Made by a program: the position numbers and the translations under genes
Assembly: GCA_905182485.1 (NCBI GenBank)
Contig: CAJJBO010000004.1
Location: 21,016 to 85,015 of the forward strand
Direction of reading: 5' to 3'
Source: an uncultured Luminiphilus sp.
Lineage (GTDB): Bacteria; Pseudomonadota; Gammaproteobacteria; Pseudomonadales; Halieaceae
Length of the DNA stretch: 64,000 bases
Shown here: in pieces, positions 36,666 through 47,042 of the stretch
Layout: every line of letters begins with the position of its first letter
How positions within the stretch are numbered: the first letter of the stretch is position 1
The notes under the pieces: generated by a model
What the model was told of the DNA's origin: nothing
The model's database searches: none
What the model saw: the letters and a program-made list of their open reading frames with translations, nothing else

Positions 36666-38079
36666 AGTAACAGAGGCTCTAAATGACGTGCCTGTTCGAT
36701 AAATTTCTCGTCATCGTCAAGGCATCGTAAATCGAGCAATAGTTTACCTTCGTGCAGACGTCCAAGGACAGGACACGGTAGTCGCCTCATCGCTTCAGAC
36801 AGCCGACGTAGATCAGCATCGGTGATCGCAGTAATGGCTAACGCGTAGCTCGGAATATTTTGAACGGGCATGGCGCCACTGCCAATCTGACTGAGGCATG
36901 GCTGTGGCTCCACGGTAAAACCGTCTGGCAAGCAGCCTGCCAATTGAGGCGCCAAAAAGTACTGCTTGTTCAACGATCGTAGACTTTGTTCCTTCGTCAA
37001 GTACTGCAACGTCGGCAATTCACGCGCGAGTGTCTCCGGCTTACGATAAATTTTGAGCACCTCGGACAAAGCCGCTAGGGTCAGTTTATCTGATCGTAAA
37101 GCCCGTCGAAGCGGGTTACTTCTTATTCGATCGATAAGGTCTCGCCGTCCAGCAATAATCCCACTCTGCGGCCCACCCAATAGCTTGTCACCGCTAAACG
37201 TCACTATGTCAGCACCATTGCGAATGGCACTGGTAATCACAGGTTCTTCGGGAAGCCCGTAACATGAGAAGTCAATTAAATTGCCACTGCCCAAGTCTAC
37301 GACGAGTGGAAGATTGTGCTCATGTGCCAGCGTAGCAAGATCCGGCTCACCGACCGCTGAAGTGAAACCCTCTATCGAGTAATTACTCGTGTGGACCTTT
37401 AAAATGAGAGCGGTGCTATTTTTTACGGCGTTTAAGTAGTCTTTTAAATGCGTACGATTCGTGGTGCCCACCTCAACGAGTTTACAGCCAGACTTTTCCA
37501 TAATATCGGGAATACGAAAGGATCCACCGATCTCTACCAACTCACCTCTGGAAACCGGAATCTCTAACCCCTGCGCCAGGGTATTTAATACAAGCAATAA
37601 TGCGGCGGCATTATTATTAACCACCGTCGCCGCCTCCGTCCCCAGTAGCTCGCAAATGAGCTGCTCTGCGTGGTCGTCTCGCTCACCGCGAGTCCCACTC
37701 TGCAGATCATATTCCAAGTTGGTTGGCATAGACGCTACTTGGTTCATCGCATTAATGGCTCGGCGAGGTTAAGCTATTAGCCAAGATTGGTATGCAAAAT
37801 GGCGCACAATTGCAGCTGAAATGTACACTGAAATGATGACTGAATCCAAATAGATAACCGTAAGCTGCGGGACGATTTCCTTTTTGCTGATATCGCAGGG
37901 TAATCTCTTGTCCTAAGCGTGATTCTCTAGTGAGCAAGCTCGGATTTAACCACCAGCACAACACGGGTTCTCCCCCAGGTCGCTTCGAGGTCACCGCAAG
38001 ATTTCAGCACGGTGTCAACGGATGGCAGATCCCTGCGGATGTCTGCGCCGTTTCTATCATGCTGTTCACTCTTTCTCAT
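36662..38079 (-). CDS. selA: L-seryl-tRNA(Sec) selenium transferase SelA (5' part disrupted)
   Basis: PLP enzyme converting Ser-tRNA-Sec to Sec-tRNA-Sec. The intact frame 36662-37747 holds the core: [52 protein letters not shown], and the PLP lysine in [13 protein letters not shown]. That frame alone (361 residues) lacks the N-terminal domain. Reading upstream recovers it: from ATG 38079, [14 protein letters not shown] and WGRTRVV match the SelA N-terminus, and ILHTNLG at about 37780-37800 matches the conserved LHTNLG before the core. Between them are an in-frame TAG near 37925 and frame changes near 37755-37790. So the gene spans about 472 codons, the usual length, but is broken in this sequence. 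Confidence 0.88.
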
Positions 38080-38150
38080 ATGGTCTCCATGAGACACGCC
38101 TAGCACTGTAAGCCAATCAAATACTCACAATACAACCTCACCACATTCGC

Positions 38151-41100
38151 TTACCAGGTATCGATATAGGCATGCTTTTTTTCGACGCGAGGTGGCCGTG
38201 GTGGCAGGCGCTTCAGCCCCTCGGCAATCCAAGAGCGCGTCTCGGCGGGATCAATCACATCATCAATACCACCCCCCGACGCCGCATTTACCGCCTTGGC
38301 CAGCTCGTACTGCTCCTCTACTTTTTCTTTAAATAGCTGCTGTCTTGCTTCCGCTGATTCTATCGCCTCTAGCTCTTTTCTAAAGCCCAGCTTTACGCTG
38401 CCCTCTATATTCATCGCCGCAAATTCTGCCGTTGGCCATGCGATTGTCAGTAACCCCATGAGTGAACTGCCGCCGCACATTGCCTGAATGCCTAATCCAT
38501 ACGCTTTACGCACAACGACTCCAAACAGTGGCGTCGTTATATTTGCACCTGCATTGAACATCCGTGCCGAGTGCCTAACCAGGCCTGTTGCCTCAACTTG
38601 AGGCCCAACCATTAAGCCGGGGCAGTCCATCAAACTCAAAATGGGTATGTCGAAGGCATCGCATAACTTCATAAATCGAGCGCCTTTGTCGGCGCCTGCA
38701 GAATCGATTGCACCACTCAGATGATGAGGGTTATTGGCAATAACGCCCATCGGCTTGCCCTCTATGCGAATGAATGCAGTAATAACTCCAGCACCAAATG
38801 ATTTTCTTATCTCAAGCACGGAGTCGATGTCAGCTATCGTTTTTATAATTTCACGCATGTCATAGAGTCTCACCCGATTCTCTGGAACCACATGTCGTAA
38901 ACTAATCTGGTCCGCACACTCCCACTGCTCAATTTCTCCCTGAAAGTAAGACAGGTATTTTTTAGCCACCGCGACCGCTTCTTGCTCATCCTTCACCAGT
39001 ATGTCCACTACTCCATTTGGGACTTGGGTCGACATGGGTCCCACTTCTTCCGGTGAATAAACGCCCAAACCACCGCCCTCAATCATTGCGGGTCCGCCCA
39101 TACCAATGGTTGAATTCTCAGTCGCGATAATCACATCACAACAAGCCAGTAGGACAGTATTGCCAGCAAAGCATCGCCCATGATTCACACCAATCAGTGG
39201 GACCGCTCCTGAAAGTTTTGCAAACTGAGTAAACGTCTGAACATCAAAAGAAACTGCGGGCCCCAGTGAATCATCCCCAGGTCGCCCACCACCGCCTTCA
39301 CTGAAAAGCACAAGGGGCAACCGAAATCTAAGGGCCAGCTCAAATAATCGATCTTGCTTGTAATGACCTCGGCCACCCTGCGTACCGGCAAGGACCGTGT
39401 AGTCATAATGTACCAACATGGCTGAGGAAGCTTTTTCACCAAACAGAGACGCATTAATCGTACCGGTACCACCGATCACGCCGTCGGCGGGGCTGCGTTT
39501 GCGAAGCGATTCTGAATCATGGCGTTGATGCTGACGAGCCACTACTAGAGGCCAATATTCCTTGAAAGAACCTTCATCCATCAACTCACGGATATTTTCG
39601 CGTGGCATACGCCCACCGCGTGATCTCCGTTTAGCAACCGCTTCTTGTCGATTCTCATCGAGCGTGTAAGCGTGTCGGTCGAAGCTCTCCTGTAAATCCG
39701 GCCTTATGTGGTTTACGTCCATTTGCACTTCTGGGGCTTTGTCTAGCTTGTCAAACTGAGCCTCTTCAAGATACAGGATGGACTGATTCTCAGTGACAAT
39801 ACTGCCCACGGTGAGATCGATCTGGCGAACAATCCCGTCGCAGGTTGCCCTTATCTCATGCTCCATTTTCATCGCATCGAGCACCAAAACTAACTCACCA
39901 GAGCGGACTTCCTGGCCGAGATCACAATTAAGATCGATAATGGTTCCTTGTATAGGTGACGTGATAGCAACGAGCCCTTCGTGAAGGCTTGCCACATCAA
40001 CCGGTGATTTCATACCCTCCATTGACGTCGGCGAAGACCGATGAGAGAACAGCGCCAAAGGATCATTCCCGTTTGAATCCGCCGGCAATCCAGCCCCGGC
40101 ATTTTTTGCCTGCGTTAAGTTTGATACGAAGCGATCAGGCCCTTCCCACTCTGAGGTGAGCGCTTCTATGTTTTCATCTATCCAGCGCGTGTGGATTTTC
40201 CCCTGAGCGAAGTCAGGGTGGCTGATGATATTTTTTATGAAGGACAAGTTGGTCCTAATGCCCTCCAATCGGAACTCCGACACAGCTCTGATCGACTTTC
40301 TCGCCGCATCTGCAAATTGAGCTGACTTCTCGTGAACAATGACCTTTGCGATCAGGGAATCAAAGGCAGTATTGACCTCGTAGCCCACGTAGCCATATCC
40401 GTCTGTCCGCACGCCTGGACCATTTGGCGCTTCGTATCCGGTTAAAACACCAGAGCCGGGCAAAATGGTGCCGTCAGAATTGATCGTCTCCAAGTTCACT
40501 CGCGCCTGTATGGAGAAACCGTTATTCAACGTTGCATGAGGCTCCCTCAGGCCCACGTCGGCCAAGCTAGAACCCAGTGCGATCTGTATCTGCCCTCGTA
40601 CCAAGTCGAAGCCAGTGATCTCTTCTGTGACCGTGTGCTCCACTTGCAGCCGAGCATTAGCCTCAATAAACACAAATCGCTCGTCGGGCGAATTAACATC
40701 AATGAGAAACTCGAAGGTACCGAGACTAAGATAGTGATGTTGCCGAGCAAATATCAGTGCTGCGTCAGTAATCTTTTCCCTCAAACTCGCTGATAAACCT
40801 GGTGCCGGCGCGACCTCCACAATTTTTTGGTTGCGCCGCTGCACAGAACACTCTCTATCGCCTAGGTGACTGATGTCACCCATCAGATCCCCAATGATCT
40901 GAATTTCTATATGCTTGGCCCGACTTCAAAAACTCTTCGACGTATACCTGGTCATTACCGAATGCGGCTTGAGCCTCAGATTGACATCGAGTAAAGGCTT
41001 CCTCTAGTTCAGACTCATCGTAAACAACGCGGGTCCCTCTTCCCCCGCCTCCCATAACCGCTTTTAAAATGATCGGTCCACTGGTCGCGTTGAAGAAGAC

Positions 41101-41562
41101 CCTTGCCTCATCGATCGTCACCGATCGATCACTGCCCGCTAGCACGGGCACACCTGCATCAATTGCGGCTTTTCTTGCCGCTACTTTGTCGCCAAAGAGC
41201 TCAAGATGCTCTGGTTTTGGACCAATGAACACAATATTGGCCTCTCTGCACCGCAGTGCAAAATCTGCACGCTCCGATAAAAATCCGTAGCCCGGATGAA
41301 TCGCATTGCAACCAGATTCCTTTGCCGCATGAATAATCTCGTCAATGTCCAGATAAGCTCGCGGTCCGGCACCCGGTATTAAAATCGCCTCATCCGCTAT
41401 GTTGGTGTGCAAACTAGTGCGGTCATCGGACGAAAATATACTGACCGAGCGAATACCACTATCCGCAGCCGCTCTGGCAATGCGAACGGCTATTTCCCCT
41501 CGATTGGCAATTAAAATGCCTCCCAAAGTGGCGTTAACTTCTGACTCTATCACTCTGCCCAC
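38151..41562 (-). CDS. Single-chain biotin-dependent acyl-CoA carboxylase (one frameshift)
   Basis: All carboxylase parts are in one polypeptide of about 1137 residues. Biotin carboxylase comes first (ILIANRGEIAVRIARAA, NAIHPGYGFLSE, LKAVMGGGGRGTRVV, FIEANARLQVEHTVTEEITG). The biotinyl domain is next, with the biotin Lys in LVLDAMKMEHEI near residue 570. The carboxyltransferase follows (GGRGHYKQDRLFELALRFRL, EGGGGRPGDD, CGGSSLMGLLTIAWPTAEFA). This layout is that of long-chain acyl-CoA carboxylases. The frame changes near 40918, within EEFLK..AKHIEIQIIGD. It would carboxylate an acyl-CoA made by the neighbouring CoA-transferases; the substrate is unknown. It overlaps the next upstream gene by one base. 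Confidence 0.92.
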
Positions 41563-42884
41563 TATGCCAACCTCGGTTTATTTCCAATAATCCCGTCGCT
41601 AGATAGCGACGCTATTTGGCCATTCGACAGACCTAGCATGCCGCCTAATATATCTTGGTTATGCTGACCCAGAGTGGGCGCTGAGCTACTGATTCTGATT
41701 GGGCCGTCCCCTAACCTCCATGGAGCGCTGGGATGGGGCTGCTCCCCTACAAACGCTCGGCTTAGGAATTGCATATAGCCGCGACTCACTAGATGTGGAT
41801 CCTCCATCAAATCGGCTACGTCATTCAGGATCGCTGCAGGGACACGAACCGCCTGAAGTGCTGCCATCAAGTCCTTCGCGCTCCGAGTACTCGTCCACTC
41901 GCCAATAGCGGCCTCAATTTCCATAAATTTAGCGCGCCGCTCCATAGGCTCTAAACAAGAAAAAGGCGTAAGGGCCGGCATCATATCCATTACCGACTCC
42001 CACTCCGCTTCCGATTTAATCTGGATAAGGATCCACTGATCTCGGCCTTTACAAGGGAATACTTGGTGAACAAAATAATCCGAAGCATGGTTGCCCTGAC
42101 GCGCCGGGGCATGACCGTTAACCGACTGGCAAAGTATTCCGTGTACCGCATGTGGCAGCATGCATTCAGCTTGGCTCAGATCGACAAACTGGCCGATACC
42201 CGTTTTTTGCCTGTGTCTTAAGGCAGTTAACAGCGCCGCGGTGCCATAAAGACCAGAAATCGCATCACCGAAAGCAACATGCAGCATCGTGGGCGGATCT
42301 GCTTCATCTCCTTGCAAATGAGGTAGCCCTGCAGCCTGCTCAACAGTGGATCCATAAGCCCGAAATTTTGCCCAAGGCCCCGTTCTCCCAAAGGCCGGCA
42401 TCGACAGCATGACGAGGTCCGGTTTTACTTTCTTCATGACGTGATAATCAAGATTAAGCTTTTCCAAGACACCGGTGGGATAGTTGTCGACTACTGCATC
42501 GGCACCCTTCACCAGCTTTAGCAGAAGGTCTCGCCCAGACTTAGACTCAAAGTCGATCGTTACGCCAAGTTTCTGGCGATTTACGTAAATAAAATTATGT
42601 GCTTTCTCAGCGCCGTTATTATCAATCCATTCTTGACTGGCCTCCCAGCTTCGGAACCAATCGAATCTGGTACAACTTTCAACCTTTATGACCTTGGCAC
42701 CTAGATCCGCTAGATTTCGGGTGGCGAGCGGCCCTGCCCACCCCATCGATAAATCGACAATGGTCACACCTTCAAGTGGTGCAGGTGGTGGTGATGCCTT
42801 ATCAATGCTCGAAGAGAAACCCGATTTATTCGGCCCAAGATCTTGCGAGGTGCCTTTGATCCCAGAGTGCATTATCTGCCCCAA
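41562..42884 (-). CDS. Family III CoA-transferase (CaiB/BaiF)
   Basis: CoA-transferase of 440 residues, intact. N-terminal EGVTIVDLSMGWAGPLATRN, DLGAKVIKVES and VVDNYPTGVLEKLNLDY are family signatures; the catalytic Asp is in GIGQFVDLSQAE. These enzymes move CoA from a donor thioester to a free acid. It overlaps a second CaiB gene (42826-43962) by 59 bases, so the two may form a heteromer, as known for benzylsuccinate CoA-transferase (BbsEF). Next downstream is the acyl-CoA carboxylase. Confidence 0.9.
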   Translation of the reverse strand: MGQIMHSGIKGTSQDLGPNKSGFSSSIDKASPPPAPLEGVTIVDLSMGWAGPLATRNLADLGAKVIKVESCTRFDWFRSWEASQEWIDNNGAEKAHNFIYVNRQKLGVTIDFESKSGRDLLLKLVKGADAVVDNYPTGVLEKLNLDYHVMKKVKPDLVMLSMPAFGRTGPWAKFRAYGSTVEQAAGLPHLQGDEADPPTMLHVAFGDAISGLYGTAALLTALRHRQKTGIGQFVDLSQAECMLPHAVHGILCQSVNGHAPARQGNHASDYFVHQVFPCKGRDQWILIQIKSEAEWESVMDMMPALTPFSCLEPMERRAKFMEIEAAIGEWTSTRSAKDLMAALQAVRVPAAILNDVADLMEDPHLVSRGYMQFLSRAFVGEQPHPSAPWRLGDGPIRISSSAPTLGQHNQDILGGMLGLSNGQIASLSSDGIIGNKPRLA

Positions 42885-43962
42885 GCCTAGACACCTCTCC
42901 GCCCATCTTAGGCGGCGTTTCCATTAATCTGAACGGACAGCTCGGCCCCTCAAATTGAATCCCCTCCGATGTAAATTCGCTAAAAACTTGGCGTTCTCTA
43001 TATTGATCGACAGAAAACAATTCAGCCATCGTAGGCACTCTCGCCAGTGGAATACGCTTATCCTGGCCTTGATAAAATAAATCTTCGGCACTTTTATTCG
43101 AGAGGGCCTCTAAAATTCTTGGCTCGATAATATGCGCCGCATTTAGCCTAGCCATGCTGCTCTGGTATTCAGGATTAAGGGCTAAATCAGGCAGGCCAAG
43201 CAATTCACAAAACGCCAGCCACTGGCCAGGATTCAGTACAGTAACCCCAAGCCAACCATCTTTGCATGGCCAGATACCGAGCGGATAAGTCGGGGCAAAT
43301 CGGTTGATGCCCATTCTTTGAGGCAAGGGCATGTCATTGAAACTGGCAATCGCTCCCAGTTCAGTAAGACACAGGTTTGCCTCCAGAATAGACGCATCGA
43401 GGAGAAATGCACTCGTCTTATCGTGCTGCCCAAAGAGATATCCTAGGGATCCATTGAAAGCGCTCACCCCACCTAAAATTTGCGCGTGATAACCCGTCTG
43501 AATGATCGGGGGCTCCCCCGGCTTCCCTACGCCCTGCATGAGTCCAATGAGGGCATAAATCGCTTGGTCTGTGGCCTGGTACTGGGCGTATGGACCGTTC
43601 AAGCCAAACCAGCTTATGGCGCAAACGTTGGTATTAAAATCCTCTACTGACAACGGAGATGGCAACGTATTAGGATCAAGCAATACCAAATCGGCGGCAG
43701 CGATTGCGGGATGATCTAACAACGAATTGGCCTCAACAACATGCTCTTTGTTCGCATGAAGATATCCGTGTAGAGCGCTGTCTCCGTTAGCGAGAAAGGG
43801 GCCAACTTGCCTCGTCGCAAACCCATTCTCAGGCTCAACATTCACGACCCTGGCACCATAATCGGCGTAAAGCTTTGCCGCATAACCAGTGGCAATCGTC
43901 CCCCCTATATCCACAACCAGCAGATCGTCGAAGGGCGCATTTTGGCTGGCATTCTTTTTCAT
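42826..43962 (-). CDS. Family III CoA-transferase (CaiB/BaiF), second subunit
   Basis: A 378-residue relative of the neighbouring CaiB protein, intact. LLVVDIGGTIATGYAAKLYADYGARVVNVEP is the N-terminal Rossmann-like segment; SWFGLNGPYAQYQATDQAIYALIGLMQGVG is the substrate-side region; the catalytic Asp is in AFLLDASILEANL. It is shorter than typical (about 400) and starts with a reduced N-terminus. Coupled to its partner by gene overlap. Confidence 0.88.
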   Translation of the reverse strand: MKKNASQNAPFDDLLVVDIGGTIATGYAAKLYADYGARVVNVEPENGFATRQVGPFLANGDSALHGYLHANKEHVVEANSLLDHPAIAAADLVLLDPNTLPSPLSVEDFNTNVCAISWFGLNGPYAQYQATDQAIYALIGLMQGVGKPGEPPIIQTGYHAQILGGVSAFNGSLGYLFGQHDKTSAFLLDASILEANLCLTELGAIASFNDMPLPQRMGINRFAPTYPLGIWPCKDGWLGVTVLNPGQWLAFCELLGLPDLALNPEYQSSMARLNAAHIIEPRILEALSNKSAEDLFYQGQDKRIPLARVPTMAELFSVDQYRERQVFSEFTSEGIQFEGPSCPFRLMETPPKMGGEVSRLGADNALWDQRHLARSWAE

Positions 43963-43999
43963 CAGCTAAAACTCGGTGTAACTTCTCAGGGGGCCAGTG

Positions 44000-44779
44000 C
44001 TAGATGGCGACGGCTTGTCCATTCATTCCATTAGATTCGTCACTCGCTAGGTAAACTGCGAGATTTGCAATTTCCTGTGGCTGCAGAACTCTTCCATTAG
44101 GGATTTGCGCAACGATGCGCTCTCGAAACTCCTCTCTGGGCATGCCGCTTGCCACCATTTGGTCCTCGACCCCCCGCACTAGGTCTGTTTCGACAATCCC
44201 GGGGCAAATCGCGTTGACATTAATTCCCAGCTTCGCATTTTCGAGCGCCATGCATCTTGTGAGGCCAACAACTGCGTGCTTGGATGTATTGTATGCAGCC
44301 GAATTCATACTGCCTTGCAAACCAGCAATCGAGGCAACGTTGATCACCTTCCCTCGGCCCAGAGCCTGCATATGCCTGATCGCATATTGCGAGAGCTGAA
44401 AAACGGAACGAACGTTGACCCTCATCAAGTGCTCGAACTCCTCCAGAGAATGATCGATAAAGGGCTTGGCAATGTGCATGCCTGCGTTATTCACCAAAAC
44501 ATCCAGTTGGGAATGACGATCGACAGCAAAAGAAAAGAGATCCTCTATCTCAGAGGAAGCGCTGAGATCGGCAGCAAAAAACGACACATCCACTGCATAT
44601 TGATTAAGACGCGCCGCTGTCTCTTTAAGCGCCTTAAGGTTAGACGCACTCAGAACGATATTCGCCCCGTGTTCTGCAAACCGCTCTGCAGTTGCTAAGC
44701 CGATGCCCCTTGTGGCGCCCGTTATTAGTGCCGATCTTCCTGCAAGCCGATTGCTAACAGTGCTATTTGACGAAGGCAC
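44000..44779 (-). CDS. Short-chain dehydrogenase/reductase of the selenoprotein operon
   Basis: Classical SDR, 259 residues. SALITGATRGIGLATAERFA is the cofactor loop; VLVNNAGMHI, NVASIAGLQG with the Ser, YNTSKHAVVGLTRCMALE with Tyr/Lys, and VNAICPGIVETDLVRG follow. The C-terminus stops at NGMNGQAVAI, without the usual VDGG tail, so it is slightly short. It overlaps the GST-like gene by one base. Presumably oxidises or reduces a pathway alcohol/ketone. Confidence 0.9.
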   Translation of the reverse strand: MPSSNSTVSNRLAGRSALITGATRGIGLATAERFAEHGANIVLSASNLKALKETAARLNQYAVDVSFFAADLSASSEIEDLFSFAVDRHSQLDVLVNNAGMHIAKPFIDHSLEEFEHLMRVNVRSVFQLSQYAIRHMQALGRGKVINVASIAGLQGSMNSAAYNTSKHAVVGLTRCMALENAKLGINVNAICPGIVETDLVRGVEDQMVASGMPREEFRERIVAQIPNGRVLQPQEIANLAVYLASDESNGMNGQAVAI

Positions 44780-45892
44780 TAGAGCCAGACCTCTAAATTA
44801 TTTTTTCTACCGATATCGCGGGAGATTTTTAACTGCAACAGGATTTCCATGTCGCAGGCCTGCAGCAATTCGAACACGGATCGCTGGGCTGCTGCATCGA
44901 GGCTTTGGTATTCGTCCTGAACCCGTTTTAGTAAGTAAAAACGAAAAGGTTGCGCAGCAGCATTCATCTCCAGCCCCTGCACACTGAAGTCGCAAAACCC
45001 AAGATGGCGCTCTACCTCAGTGCCCGAGGGTACGTCAGGGTTTTCAGCCAGCCACTGGTTAATACAATCACAGGCGGCTTGAGTCTCGGGAACAAAATCG
45101 GTCGCAAAATGCTGCAATATCTCGATCAGCGTTTGAGGCACTAAGTCATCCGATAAGTATTCGGTGCTCTTATCAGCAAACTCCCCAATATCGGGCTCCG
45201 CTCGATTCATTCTCTCTACCCATCTAAACAGCCTTACTGCATGTCTTTGCATCAACGATAACGGCGTTGGATCTCTACCAAGGTGCCCATATAAGGGCGC
45301 CATCATTCCAAAATCACCGATACAAGGCTTGCCGCCAAGAAAGTACGGATAGAGAGAAAAATGTGCGTTGAGCTTTTCTAAGGTCTCGAGGTGAGTTAGC
45401 CTCAATATAGTGAGCGTTCTCGGGCGTGACTCCCCAACCCGGTAAGACATTACTTCTTATAAATTCCATGCGGTCTTTCGCCGCCTCCCGATCACCGAGG
45501 TAAATAGAGGCGAACTGAAAAGGCAAAAAATCACTGTCTTCTTCATCATGATTAAAACGGTAATGCATGCATGGTCGCAACATGCCCTCTGCGCCAATAA
45601 CGTCTAGCAAAAGACTCACTATGCGCTGCCTTGGCGAGACCGGTGCGTGGCTAGATCCGTTTAAACTTTCGAAATGATCGATGATCGCTACCCCGTCCCG
45701 GATAACGTCACCATTGGCGAATTCGACCGTTGGAACCCCGCGTCTCCCGCCAGCCTTGGGCAAGACTATGTTGTAATAATGCTCAGAGGCATGCGGCTCC
45801 TCGCGATAGTCAATGCGTGACTTAATCAGGTAGCTGCGAGCGCGGCCCGTATAGAGAGAAAATGCTCCGCCATAAAGCGTAATTGGCTTCAT
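44779..45892 (-). CDS. Glutathione S-transferase-like protein (one frameshift)
   Basis: Thioredoxin-fold N-domain (ITLYGGAFSLYTGRARSYLI, GVPTVEFANGDVIRDGVAII), where the cis-Pro is in RGVPTVE, and an all-helical C-domain (YPYFLGGKPCIGDFGMMAPL). The frame changes near 45400: HYIEA then LTHLETLEKLNAHFS. Repaired length about 370, longer than a canonical GST (about 200-230), like the related protein at 51856-52896. It may conjugate or transfer a substrate to glutathione; the catalytic residue is not certain. 58 bases after the UGSC partner gene. Confidence 0.82.
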
Positions 45893-45950
45893 TTCTGATT
45901 CCCTGATTAGGCAGCTTTGACACTAAAGCGAAATAATTGTTGTCGCAAAA

Positions 45951-47042
45951 TCACAGTTCACCACGCTGACTTAATCCTGGGATAGCGCAAAAAAAATCGC
46001 TTTCCACTTTGACACTGACAGCGCGATTCTGGTGACCCGCACCTCCCCAGTTTGGCATCACCATAGAGTAAAGACCCACTCCACCAGCGACCATGACAAG
46101 AATGTTTTGGGGACTTTTAAACGCGTTGTAAGTACCGTCAGGGTCGTCCTTGAAAGCCTTACCAAATTCACCTGCGTAGCGTATGTGCTGCGCATTCGGA
46201 AACTGGGTGAGCTCCCATAACCTTTGCTGAATGCTCTCTCTTGTAAAATTTGATCGAGCCAAAACCGACGCATGTTTTGGCCCTAAACAAACAAGTGCCA
46301 TACCCGACGCGAAAATTGCGTTATTGGTAGCAAGATTAGCGAGGCCGACTGATAGGACATACAACAATTTCTCCGCGTCTTCAGGGTCATCTGCATTATC
46401 GCTGTAGAGCACAGAGTGCGGTGCTTCGCAGCCCAATAACGTCACCACACTATCTGATTCGTCGTAACCCAAGCTGACGTGCAGTGGCGGAAAAGGTGAT
46501 TGCTCTTCTGCCTCGGCTAGGCAATACGTGAATTTGCCAGGATGGCCATGAATCGCCATATCAGAAATCCCGGGCCTGCCGCCTCCAATATTGATTAAGC
46601 ACAGACGTAACGCCCTGCCGATACTGGCATTAGCTCTATGCCCAGGCCCTAAAGCGCCATACCCAGAGGCCACAGGGCCACAGGTTTCTCGTGCGGGACC
46701 ATTAACGATGATCAGCGGTGCTGTACAGTGAGTCGTAGCTTGGAGCTCGGAAAGGTCAAACTCGGGTGAGGCTGCCGCTTTTACAGCGGCGACTACCAAA
46801 GGCATATAATCCGACTTACAACCCGCCATAACAGCTGCTGTAGCCACCTTCTCGACCGTCGCATTGCCCATAGCTGGCCCTAATTCACCGAGCAGCATAT
46901 CCCCGTCCATACCGCTTGCCAGAACACACTGATTCACCCGTTCAGGAGTAGGGATGACGACCGGCAGTCCATCAGTGCAACCCAGTTCGTGCAGTTGCTC
47001 TAGCGCTTGCTCCTCATTTTCTGCTTCCAACAAATCACTCAT
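45951..47042 (-). CDS. UGSC-partner protein, unknown function
   Basis: About 363 residues, intact. Characteristic segments are CTDGLPVVIPTPERVN, GNATVEKVATAAVMAGCKSD, LQATTHCTAPLIIVNGPA and NASIGRALRLCLINIGGGRPG. I recognise this set as the family usually encoded beside UGSC-motif proteins; no reaction is established to my knowledge. Several Cys are present (ATTHCTAP, MAGCKSD). The ATG at 47042 is chosen: it overlaps the end of the selenoprotein gene by 8 bases, indicating coupled translation and probably a two-protein complex. No signal peptide. Confidence 0.8.
   Translation of the reverse strand: MSDLLEAENEEQALEQLHELGCTDGLPVVIPTPERVNQCVLASGMDGDMLLGELGPAMGNATVEKVATAAVMAGCKSDYMPLVVAAVKAAASPEFDLSELQATTHCTAPLIIVNGPARETCGPVASGYGALGPGHRANASIGRALRLCLINIGGGRPGISDMAIHGHPGKFTYCLAEAEEQSPFPPLHVSLGYDESDSVVTLLGCEAPHSVLYSDNADDPEDAEKLLYVLSVGLANLATNNAIFASGMALVCLGPKHASVLARSNFTRESIQQRLWELTQFPNAQHIRYAGEFGKAFKDDPDGTYNAFKSPQNILVMVAGGVGLYSMVMPNWGGAGHQNRAVSVKVESDFFCAIPGLSQRGEL

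Noticed and set aside
36662..37747. SelA as a naturally short 361-residue enzyme starting at the first ATG of the open frame
   Set aside because: The missing N-terminal segments are recognisable upstream up to 38079, so the short form is a product of frame breaks.
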